A stretch of 5,076 nucleotides of DNA from JANNSW01 sp031431235. Lineage in GTDB: Bacteria; Pseudomonadota; Alphaproteobacteria; Rhizobiales; Hyphomicrobiaceae. The translations under genes were made by a program, and so were the position numbers. Where the stretch lies: positions 1 to 5,076 of the forward strand of contig JANPDA010000380.1 in NCBI GenBank assembly GCA_031431235.1, written 5' to 3'. Below are positions 1-4,887 of this stretch, one piece after another. The notes below the pieces were generated by a model. That model was not told the DNA's origin and did not search any database. It worked only from the letters and a program-made list of their open reading frames with translations. Positions within the stretch are counted from its first letter, which is position 1, and the number at the start of each line of letters is the position of its first letter.

Positions 1-162
1 TCCGCAACGCTCCTCGTTCGCTCCGGCGCCGGCTGGGAACCCACCGACTATGACCGGATCGCCGACGTGATCGATTTGCCGGCAATCGATTGCCACCTCG
101 CCATGGCCGATGTCTACGAGAGCCTCGCGTTGCCCGAGCCGCAGCCGGCGCGCCTCGACTGA
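1..162 (+). CDS. C-terminal fragment of a probable Uma2 (DUF820) family protein
   Basis: Frame 1 is open from the window edge to a TGA at 160-162 and gives the last 53 residues of a protein that begins outside the window. The fragment reads as a valine/leucine strand, a Gly-Trp-Glu turn, a stretch with Val-Ile-Asp-Leu-Pro-Ala-Ile-Asp, and then Ala-Asp-Val-Tyr-Glu near the end. That order (GW..., hydrophobic 'LP-I' segment, short 'LA-hyphobic-Y' tail) is what I recall for the C-terminus of Uma2/DUF820 proteins, a PD-(D/E)XK nuclease-like family common in cyanobacteria and proteobacteria. Their cellular role is poorly known. The catalytic residues would lie upstream and cannot be checked. The gene converges on the minus-strand amidotransferase gene with only 12 nt between the stop codons, too little for a separate terminator. 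The reading frame is secure; the family call is moderate and rests on pattern memory. Confidence 0.6.
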   Translation, partial: SATLLVRSGAGWEPTDYDRIADVIDLPAIDCHLAMADVYESLALPEPQPARLD

Positions 163-174
163 AGCACCGCCAGT

Positions 175-912
175 CTACGCGGCAGCCTCGCGCTTGGCGC
201 CTTGGTGGCGGCGGAAGAACGCGCCGATCCAGCGCGCCACCAGCTCCGTGTCCGCCAAGCGGCCATCGAAGGTCGCGACCGCCTCGTCGGCAACCGCTTC
301 CGGCACCACCGTCCCACGCCGGGAGGCGATCAGATCGCGCTGATAGGCCTCGGTGAATTCGGGGTGGGCCTGGATCGAAAACCCCGCATCGTCATAGGCG
401 AGCACCGCATAGGGACAGAACGGCGAGGAGGCCAACACCTCGGCTCCTCGAGGAAGCTCGACCACCTGGTCCTGGTGAAAGGCTGGCAGCGTGATCCGCT
501 GGGGAGCCTCCTCCATCCATTCGGCGCGCTCTTTCATCTCGTACTCGTTGAAGCCGACGCCCCAGCCCTTGTCCGACTTGACCACCTTGCCGCCGAGCGC
601 TTGCGCCATGATCTGATGGCCGAAACAAATGCCGGCGACGGGGACCTTGCCGGCAACCGATTGGCGGATCAGCTCCTCGAGCCGCAGCATCCACGGCAGC
701 TTCTCGTAGGCGCCATGACGCGAGCCGGTGATCAGCCAACCGTCGCAGGCGTGGAAGTCGACAGGAACCTCGCCATCGATCGCCGCAAAAGAGCGGAACC
801 GCAGGTCGGGATTGCCGGATTTCAGAAGTTCCATGAACATGTCGGGATAGGAGCCGTGCTTCTCCTTCAACCCCTCGGGCGGGCGGCCAGTTTCGAGAAT
901 TCCGATCAGCAT
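175..912 (-). CDS. Stand-alone class I glutamine amidotransferase-like protein (GMP synthase-type GATase domain)
   Basis: A 245-residue single-domain protein of the class I (triad) glutamine amidotransferase fold. The nucleophile elbow is Gly-Ile-Cys-Phe-Gly-His-Gln with Cys96. The other two triad members are His183 and Glu185 in Ala-His-Pro-Glu-Phe. An oxyanion-loop-like Thr-Gly-Ser-Arg-His-Gly lies at 62-67, and Phe-His-Gln-Asp-Gln at 145-149 matches the usual 'HxD' strand before the second half of the domain. All catalytic residues are present. No synthase domain is attached, so this is the free-standing GMPS-like subgroup. Members may hydrolyse glutamine for an unknown partner or cleave gamma-glutamyl compounds, as plant gamma-glutamyl peptidase GGP1 does. 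The elbow differs from that of PuuD-type gamma-Glu-GABA hydrolases, which usually read Cys-Arg-Gly. No signal peptide is seen, so it is probably cytoplasmic. The ATG at 912 is preferred over a TTG at 918 because AGGA sits 10 nt upstream of the ATG but only 4 nt from the TTG. It follows the ureohydrolase gene on the same strand after 57 nt, so co-transcription is likely. The substrate is unknown. Confidence 0.88.
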   Translation of the reverse strand: MLIGILETGRPPEGLKEKHGSYPDMFMELLKSGNPDLRFRSFAAIDGEVPVDFHACDGWLITGSRHGAYEKLPWMLRLEELIRQSVAGKVPVAGICFGHQIMAQALGGKVVKSDKGWGVGFNEYEMKERAEWMEEAPQRITLPAFHQDQVVELPRGAEVLASSPFCPYAVLAYDDAGFSIQAHPEFTEAYQRDLIASRRGTVVPEAVADEAVATFDGRLADTELVARWIGAFFRRHQGAKREAAA

Positions 913-922
913 GGGCAATCGA

Positions 923-926
923 TCCT
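923..926 (-). promoter_or_regulatory. Ribosome binding site of the amidotransferase gene
   Basis: AGGA read on the minus strand, 10 nt before the ATG at 912-910. It lies only 4 nt before the alternative TTG at 918-916, which is too close, so this site favours the ATG and a 245-residue product. Confidence 0.45.
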
Positions 927-937
927 GCGGTGTTCGA

Positions 938-960
938 TGGGGTGAGGATGACCTCGCCCA
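938..960 (-). other. Intercistronic stem-loop between the ureohydrolase and amidotransferase genes
   Basis: In the 57-nt gap between the two minus-strand genes, the arms TGGG(G)TGAGG (938-947) and CCTCGCCCA (952-960) pair over about nine positions. There is one bulged G, one G-T wobble and a four-base loop. No run of U follows in the direction of transcription, so it is not a standard intrinsic terminator. It could slow an exonuclease or attenuate read-through into the downstream gene. It may also be chance in GC-rich DNA. Confidence 0.3.
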
Positions 961-969
961 GCGCGTTCG

Positions 970-1965
970 TCAAATCCGGCCGACTGGCGCGCGCTCGGCA
1001 CCCTTCTTGACGGCCTGCAGACACAGATACTCGTAGACGATAGTCGCGCCCGCAAGCGCCGTCACCTCGGCATGGTCGTAGGGCGGGGAAACTTCAACCA
1101 GATCCATGCCCACGAGGTCGAGCGAGCCGAGCCCGCGCAGGATCTCGATCGCCTGCCAAGTGGCCGGACCGCCGCACACGGGCGTTCCAGTGCCGGGTGC
1201 ATAGGCCGGATCGAGGAAATCGATATCGAAGGAGAGGTAGACCTTGGCCTTGCCGACCCGCTTCTCGATCTCGGCAATGGTCGCTTCAACCCCGTTGCGA
1301 TGGAGCCAGGGCGCGGTCAGGATCTCGAAGCCATGGGCGCTATCGTTGTGGGTCCTGAGGCCGACCTGGATCGAATGATCGAGATCGATCAGCCCTTCCC
1401 TGGCAGCCCTGAGGAACATGCTGCCGTGGTTGAGGCTCGTCACGTCGTCCGTCCAGTCCGGCCAGGTGTCGCAATGGGAATCGAACTGGAGCAGCGCCAC
1501 CGGCCCATGCTTCTGCGCATGCGCTTTCAGCAGCGGATAGGTGATGAAATGATCGCCGCCCAGTGTCGCCATCTGGGCGCCGCTCGCCAGGATCTGTCGG
1601 GCGTGGGCCTCGATCGAGCCGATCACCGTGTCGGGCAGATGGTGGTTGAGAATGCAGTCGCCCGCATCGATCACGTTCAGGCTCGCGAACGGATCGAACC
1701 CATAGGGAAAGGCCTTCAACTCGCACAGCCCGCCCGACACGGCCCGGAGCGCCCGTGGCCCGAAGCGCGTGCCCGGCCGGTCGGTGGTCGCGTTGTCGAA
1801 GGGCACGCCCGACACCACCACGTCAGCGCCCGTCAGGTCGCGCGAATGGGGCCTATGGAGGAATGTCATGATGCCGGCGAAGGTCGGGTGCCAGACGCCA
1901 CCGGCTATGCTCTCCCAGGCGCCTGCCTGGGTTGCTGCCGGTTGGCCTGCCTTCTTGCGCGCCAT
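970..1965 (-). CDS. Ureohydrolase, agmatinase/arginase family (agmatinase-like)
   Basis: A 331-residue manganese-dependent ureohydrolase, which hydrolyses a guanidino group to urea plus an amine. All expected di-manganese ligands are visible: His139 in Gly-Gly-Asp-His, Asp162, His164 and Asp166 in Phe-Asp-Ser-His-Cys-Asp, and Asp247 and Asp249 in Ser-Phe-Asp-Ile-Asp. Other family marks are Asn-His-Gly-Ser-Met-Phe at 179-184, Asp-Pro-Ala-Tyr-Ala-Pro-Gly-Thr-Gly-Thr-Pro at 252-262 and Asp-Leu-Val-Glu-Val-Ser-Pro at 288-294. The layout is closer to agmatinase (SpeB-like) than to true arginase, but guanidinobutyrase and guanidinopropionase share these motifs, so the substrate stays open. The length is slightly above E. 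coli SpeB (about 306) because of an N-terminal extension of roughly 20 residues. The ATG at 1965 is chosen over a TTG at 2013 and an ATG at 1983 because GGAGG lies 6 nt upstream of it. The gene probably heads an operon with the amidotransferase gene and is divergent from the amidase. It is presumably cytoplasmic. Confidence 0.92.
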   Translation of the reverse strand: MARKKAGQPAATQAGAWESIAGGVWHPTFAGIMTFLHRPHSRDLTGADVVVSGVPFDNATTDRPGTRFGPRALRAVSGGLCELKAFPYGFDPFASLNVIDAGDCILNHHLPDTVIGSIEAHARQILASGAQMATLGGDHFITYPLLKAHAQKHGPVALLQFDSHCDTWPDWTDDVTSLNHGSMFLRAAREGLIDLDHSIQVGLRTHNDSAHGFEILTAPWLHRNGVEATIAEIEKRVGKAKVYLSFDIDFLDPAYAPGTGTPVCGGPATWQAIEILRGLGSLDLVGMDLVEVSPPYDHAEVTALAGATIVYEYLCLQAVKKGAERAPVGRI

Positions 1966-1971
1966 CTCGGC

Positions 1972-1976
1972 CCTCC
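1972..1976 (-). promoter_or_regulatory. Ribosome binding site of the ureohydrolase gene
   Basis: A full GGAGG on the minus strand, 6 nt before the ATG at 1965-1963. It is by far the best site near any of the candidate starts and decides the start. The ATG at 1983 has only GAGG 2 nt away, and I see no matching site for the TTG at 2013. Confidence 0.75.
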
Positions 1977-2001
1977 GCTCCATTGCCTCGCCGCCACGCC
2001 C

Positions 2002-2029
2002 ATTGACCAGCAACCCCGCGACCCGTCAA
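2002..2029 (-). promoter_or_regulatory. Candidate promoter of the ureohydrolase-amidotransferase operon
   Basis: On the minus strand a -35-like TTGACG (2029-2024) is followed after 16 nt by GTCAAT (2007-2002). The latter matches the -10 consensus at only three of six positions. Transcription would begin near 1995 and leave a leader of about 30 nt that includes the GGAGG site. This fits the start at 1965 and conflicts with the longer TTG reading. The -35 match is good and the -10 is weak. Confidence 0.3.
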
Positions 2030-2074
2030 GCCGTCGCGTGGGCGGGATCGAAACGGTGTCGTGAGTGTCGGCCA

Positions 2075-2084
2075 CGGTTGACCG
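2075..2084. repeat. Small dyad in the divergent control region
   Basis: CGGT-TG-ACCG is a ten-base inverted repeat that overlaps a -35-like TTGACC (2078-2083). It lies between the two divergent start codons, where a shared regulator would be expected to bind. A GTGTCG direct repeat with a nine-base period (2056-2061 and 2065-2070) sits just beside it. Both are short enough to be chance. Confidence 0.25.
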
Positions 2085-2117
2085 CTGCACAATTCCGCCC
2101 CAGTCCGTGCTAGGCTT
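2078..2117 (+). promoter_or_regulatory. Possible promoter region of the amidase gene
   Basis: TTGACC at 2078-2083 is a good -35 match, but no -10 hexamer stands at 16-18 nt from it. TGCTAGGCT at 2109-2117 resembles a -10 region but is 25 nt or more away from the -35 match. The two cannot be joined into one normal sigma-70 promoter, so the true start of transcription is unresolved. The region is reported as the likely promoter zone only. Confidence 0.2.
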
Positions 2118-2134
2118 GGGCCAACATTACGACC

Positions 2135-2140
2135 GGGGAG
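2135..2140 (+). promoter_or_regulatory. Ribosome binding site of the amidase gene
   Basis: GGGGAG ends 7 nt before the ATG at 2148. The spacing is normal and supports that start codon. Confidence 0.6.
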
Positions 2141-2147
2141 CGAAGCC

Positions 2148-3596
2148 ATGAAGCTTGCGGAGTATGCAGCCTTTGACGGCCTGGGTCTTGCCGAGCTCGT
2201 CAAGAAGCGTCAGGTTTCGCCGCGCGAGCTGGCGACAACGGCGAGCGAGGCGATCGATGCCGTCAATGGCGACCTCAACGCGGTGATCGAGCTCTACGAG
2301 GATCGCATCCGCGACCTGGATGAGGCCTCCCTCGGCAAGGGGCCATTCCGGGGCGTGCCGTTCCTGATCAAGGACGTGTTCGGGCACCTCAAAGGCAGAA
2401 AGATCGAGTTCGGCAGCCGGCTCTGCCAAGGCATGATCGGGGATGTCGACACGAATTTCGCCAAGCTCGCGATGGCAGCCGGCCTCAACATCCTGGGCCG
2501 CACCAACACGCCCGAGTACTCGCTCTCCTCGACCACCGAGAACCGGCTCTACGGCAACACCTCGAACCCCTGGCGCAAGGGCTACTCGGCAGGCGGCTCG
2601 ACGGGGGGCGGGGCGGCTGCCGTCAGCTCCGGCATGGTGCCGCTCGCGCACGGCTCCGACATCGGCGGCTCGATCCGCATCCCCGCCTCCTGGTGCGGCG
2701 GCGTCGGCCTGAAGCCGTCGCGCGGGCGCATCTCCATGGGCCCGACCATCGACGAGGGCGGTTGGGGCATGGCGATGAATTTCGTGCAGTCGAAGACCAT
2801 GCGCGATACCGCCGCCATGCTCGATTGCCTGGCGGTGCCCCAGCCTGGCGATCCCTTCATCATCCCCAAGCCCTCGAAATCCTACCTTGCCCACCTGAAG
2901 TCGGAGCTGAAACCGCTGCGGATCGCCTACTCGACAAAGCCCCTGATGAAGGGACCGGTCGACCCGGAGGTCGCCAAGGCGGTCGAGGCGACCGCGCGAT
3001 TCCTGGCGAGCCAGGGCCACGAGGTCGAGGAGGGCGCTCCCCCCTTCGATGTCGAGGAGGTCAACCAGCACTTCATCCATCTCTGGTTCTTCGCCTTCGA
3101 CAAGCGCCTCGAAGGATTTGCCAAGAGGACCGGCAAACGAATCGGACCCGATACGCTCGAAGCCGTCACGCTGAAGCTCTACGAGTACGCCAAAGGCATC
3201 GATCCCGCCCGGTTCATGGAGGCGACCGCCTACATGAACCGGATCCGCCGCGGCATCGGCACCTTCTTCGCCAAGTACGACATCTGGCTGTCGCCCTCGA
3301 CCGCGCTCGTCGCCGAGCCGCATGGGCGCTACGACATGGACCGGCCGGCCGTGAAAGCAGAGGATCATATCGTCGCTGTCGAGCGGCCTTGCCAGTTCCC
3401 GCTGCCCTACAATGTCTCGGGTCAGCCGGCACTGTCGCTGCCGCTCGCCATGCATTCGAGCGGCCTGCCAATCGGGGTGCAACTCGGGGCGCGGTCGGCC
3501 GAGGAGCATCTGCTGATCCAGCTCGGCGGCGTGCTGGAGGAGGCAATGCCCTGGCGCAACCGCATCCCGACGATCCATGTGTCGAAGCGCGACTGA
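2148..3596 (+). CDS. Amidase-signature family hydrolase, NylA-like
   Basis: A 482-residue, full-length amidase-signature enzyme that hydrolyses a carbon-nitrogen amide bond. The Ser-cisSer-Lys triad is visible: Lys75 in Leu-Ile-Lys-Asp-Val, cis-Ser151 in Gly-Gly-Ser-Thr-Gly-Gly, and nucleophile Ser175 in Asp-Ile-Gly-Gly-Ser-Ile-Arg. The 24-residue spacing between the two serines equals that of fatty acid amide hydrolase (Ser217/Ser241). The stretches His-Gly-Ser-Asp at 168-171, Arg-Ile-Pro-Ala-Ser at 177-181 and Gly-Leu-Lys-Pro-Ser-Arg-Gly-Arg-Ile-Ser at 187-196, and the C-terminal Asn-Val-Ser-Gly-Gln-Pro-Ala segment with Gly-Val-Gln and Pro-Trp, resemble 6-aminohexanoate cyclic dimer hydrolase (NylA, 493 residues). 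That resemblance is at subfamily level and does not set the substrate; GatA is unlikely because no GatB or GatC is nearby. The residue after the cis-Ser is Thr rather than the common Ser. No signal peptide is seen. The gene is transcribed away from the ureohydrolase operon across 182 nt, which suggests shared control. Confidence 0.9.
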   Translation: MKLAEYAAFDGLGLAELVKKRQVSPRELATTASEAIDAVNGDLNAVIELYEDRIRDLDEASLGKGPFRGVPFLIKDVFGHLKGRKIEFGSRLCQGMIGDVDTNFAKLAMAAGLNILGRTNTPEYSLSSTTENRLYGNTSNPWRKGYSAGGSTGGGAAAVSSGMVPLAHGSDIGGSIRIPASWCGGVGLKPSRGRISMGPTIDEGGWGMAMNFVQSKTMRDTAAMLDCLAVPQPGDPFIIPKPSKSYLAHLKSELKPLRIAYSTKPLMKGPVDPEVAKAVEATARFLASQGHEVEEGAPPFDVEEVNQHFIHLWFFAFDKRLEGFAKRTGKRIGPDTLEAVTLKLYEYAKGIDPARFMEATAYMNRIRRGIGTFFAKYDIWLSPSTALVAEPHGRYDMDRPAVKAEDHIVAVERPCQFPLPYNVSGQPALSLPLAMHSSGLPIGVQLGARSAEEHLLIQLGGVLEEAMPWRNRIPTIHVSKRD

Positions 3597-3621
3597 GCAG
3601 GGCGACGGGACAGGTCACAGT

Positions 3622-3639
3622 CCGGCATGGAGTGCCCGG
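3622..3639 (+). terminator. Weak hairpin after the amidase gene
   Basis: CCGGCA (3622-3627) and TGCCCGG (3633-3639) can pair over six bases with one bulged C and a five-base loop, 26 nt after the amidase stop. No U-tract follows, so at best this is a partial or Rho-assisted end. No better terminator was found before the export operon. Confidence 0.2.
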
Positions 3640-3681
3640 TGGGTTGACCGCATTGATTGCGCGCGGAGGACGGCTGTTGGC

Positions 3682-3703
3682 TTGACCTCCGTCAATGACG
3701 GAG
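3682..3703. promoter_or_regulatory. Two overlapping inverted repeats, probable repressor operator
   Basis: TTGAC-CTCC-GTCAA (3682-3695) is a perfect five-base-arm dyad. CTCCGTCA-A-TGACGGAG (3687-3703) is a perfect eight-base-arm dyad with one central base. They overlap by nine bases. The second is 17 bp of exact symmetry, which is hard to explain by chance. The position on a TTGACC -35 box in front of an efflux-type operon is typical of TetR-family (or similar) operators. No regulator gene is in the window, so which family binds is an inference. Confidence 0.6.
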
Positions 3704-3713
3704 CCGCGCGAAC

Positions 3714-3754
3714 CGGGCGATCTGTGCACGGGCCCCGGCATGATCGATCGCCCG
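3714..3754. repeat. Nine-base inverted repeat in the leader of the membrane fusion protein gene
   Basis: CGGGCGATC (3714-3722) and GATCGCCCG (3746-3754) are perfect complements separated by 23 nt. The right arm ends 23 nt before the ATG at 3778. If transcription starts at or near the upstream dyad, the leader RNA could fold into this stem. No U-tract follows the right arm. As DNA, the arm spacing is wide for a single dimeric operator. Confidence 0.4.
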
Positions 3755-3777
3755 TCGCGCAACAGGCTACGCTCGAA

Positions 3778-4887
3778 ATGCAGGATGATACCCCGACGCA
3801 GACCACTGAACGGCCAGTCCAGGCTCCCAAGAGACTGGGATCGCCGGCCCTTGCAATCCGCGGAGCGTCCGGTCAGACACGGCGGCGACTCCTACTCGGC
3901 CTCGCCATCGTGGCAGCCGCGGCCGGCGGCTGGTGGGCCTTGGGTCGCGCGCCGGAGGTCGGCTTCCTGAGGCCCGTAGTGGGCGATGCTGCCGAGGTCG
4001 TCTACGCGACCGGCAATGTCGAGCCCGTGCGCTGGGCCAAGGTCACGGCCGTGCAGCGCAAGCGCATCGTCGAGCTGTGCGACTGCGAGGGCAAGACCGT
4101 CGCGCAGGGACAAGTGCTCGCCCGCCTCGACGATGCCGAGGAGCGTGCAATCCTGGCGGAGCTGATCGCCCGCCTCGATCGACACCTGGCCGACGCGGCG
4201 AGGCTGAAGCGCCTGTCGCGAAGCAAGGTCTCGCCCGAGGCGACCTACGAGGAGAAGCAGACACAGGTGCGCGAGTACGAGGCCCGCGTCAACGCCCAGA
4301 AGGAGCGGATCGCCGATCTGGTGCTGCGGGCGCCCATGAATGGCGTCGTGCTGCGCAAGAGCGGGGAGGTCGGCGAGATCGCCGGTACCGGGCCGGGCGA
4401 CGTGTTGTTCTGGGTCGGCGAGCCACTTCCGCTCAGGATCACCGCCGAGGTCAACGAGGAGGATATCCTGCGCGTGAAGCGCGGCCAGGTCGTGCTCTTG
4501 CGCCACGAAGGCCATGACGGCCCGCCATTGCGCGCCAAGGTCGGCGAGACCACGCCCATGGGCGATCCGGCCTCCAAGACCTTCCGCGTCTATTTCGACC
4601 TGCCGGACGACACGCCGCTCCGCGTCGGCATGAGCGTGGAGGCCAATGTGGTCGTGCGGGAGGCCAAGGGAGTCTTGCTGCTAGCGGGCGAAACCCTCGG
4701 CGATGGCCAGGTCCAGATCGTCGAGGCCGGACGCGTCAGGTTGCGACCGGTCACGACCGGAATTCGCGGCACGCGGATGGTCGAGATTGTCGCGGGCGTG
4801 GGACCTGGCGATCAGGTGATCTCGCCATTCCGGAGGGATCTGGCGGAAGGGTCGCGGGTACGGCCGCGTGTCGGAGCTGCCCCATGA
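3778..4887 (+). CDS. HlyD/MacA-type periplasmic adaptor (membrane fusion protein) of an ABC exporter
   Basis: A 369-residue periplasmic adaptor subunit that would link an inner-membrane transporter to an outer-membrane channel or act on its own with an ABC exporter. The N-terminus is a polar cytoplasmic stretch, then Arg-Arg-Arg at 35-37 and one membrane anchor at about 38-56. A lipoyl half-motif (Val-Ala-Gln-Gly-Gln-Val-Leu-Ala-Arg-Leu-Asp-Asp, 108-119) leads into a charged helical hairpin at about 120-180. The second lipoyl half is Leu-Val-Leu-Arg-Ala-Pro-Met-Asn-Gly-Val-Val (181-191). A beta-barrel follows at about 215-295, with Gly-Met-Ser-Val-Glu-Ala at 284-289, then a membrane-proximal domain. 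An unusual Cys-Asp-Cys (101-103) sits in the first lipoyl half. The ATG at 3778 is chosen although only a weak AGG precedes it by 11 nt. The in-frame ATG at 3577 would start inside the amidase gene and add 67 residues of shadow-like, Arg-rich sequence. The 3' end overlaps the permease start by four bases (ATGA), so the two are probably co-translated. The substrate is unknown. Confidence 0.85.
   Translation: MQDDTPTQTTERPVQAPKRLGSPALAIRGASGQTRRRLLLGLAIVAAAAGGWWALGRAPEVGFLRPVVGDAAEVVYATGNVEPVRWAKVTAVQRKRIVELCDCEGKTVAQGQVLARLDDAEERAILAELIARLDRHLADAARLKRLSRSKVSPEATYEEKQTQVREYEARVNAQKERIADLVLRAPMNGVVLRKSGEVGEIAGTGPGDVLFWVGEPLPLRITAEVNEEDILRVKRGQVVLLRHEGHDGPPLRAKVGETTPMGDPASKTFRVYFDLPDDTPLRVGMSVEANVVVREAKGVLLLAGETLGDGQVQIVEAGRVRLRPVTTGIRGTRMVEIVAGVGPGDQVISPFRRDLAEGSRVRPRVGAAP
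4873..4876 (+). promoter_or_regulatory. Ribosome binding site of the permease gene, inside the adaptor gene
   Basis: GGAG lies 7 nt before the ATG at 4884, within the last codons of the adaptor gene. It supports the permease start and coupled translation. Confidence 0.55.

Larger units (their letters stand above)
3597..3777 (+). promoter_or_regulatory. Upstream control region of the export operon
   Basis: This 181-nt non-coding stretch lies between the amidase and the membrane fusion protein gene. It holds two -35-like TTGACC boxes (3644-3649 and 3682-3687), a nested pair of inverted repeats on the second box, and a nine-base inverted repeat closer to the gene. Neither TTGACC has a recognisable -10 at normal spacing, because the following bases are almost all G and C. 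The first box shares the ten bases GGTTGACCGC with the amidase upstream region (2076-2085). The region is probably the promoter of the export genes, with the exact start unresolved. Confidence 0.4.

Noticed and set aside
163..174. Bidirectional terminator between the convergent genes ending at 162 and 175
   Set aside because: The gap is only 12 nt and shows no inverted repeat.
202..945. A 247-codon open frame on the plus strand over the amidotransferase gene
   Set aside because: It is a shadow of the minus-strand gene, which has an intact catalytic triad; this frame shows no motif.
1966..2013. Longer ureohydrolase starting at a TTG at 2013
   Set aside because: A GGAGG lies 6 nt before the ATG at 1965, and the added 16 residues overlap a candidate promoter.
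1072..2064. A 330-codon open frame on the plus strand antisense to the ureohydrolase gene
   Set aside because: It mirrors the codon pattern of the well-supported ureohydrolase and carries no known motif. It also crosses the divergent promoter region.
2127..3578. A 483-codon open frame on the minus strand antisense to the amidase gene
   Set aside because: The amidase is fully supported by its motifs on the plus strand. The antisense frame has no recognisable domain, is rich in Arg, Asp and His as expected from reversed GC-rich codons, and has no ribosome site worth noting.
3682..3712. MerR-type promoter with a dyad in a 19-bp spacer
   Set aside because: The TTGACC box and dyad fit the layout, but the hexamer 19 nt downstream is CGCGAA, which does not resemble a -10. 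A repressor operator is the simpler reading.
3577..3777. N-terminal extension of the adaptor from the ATG at 3577
   Set aside because: It would begin inside the amidase gene. It adds 67 low-complexity residues ahead of the membrane anchor and places the inverted repeats inside a coding region. The start at 3778 gives a normal adaptor N-terminus.
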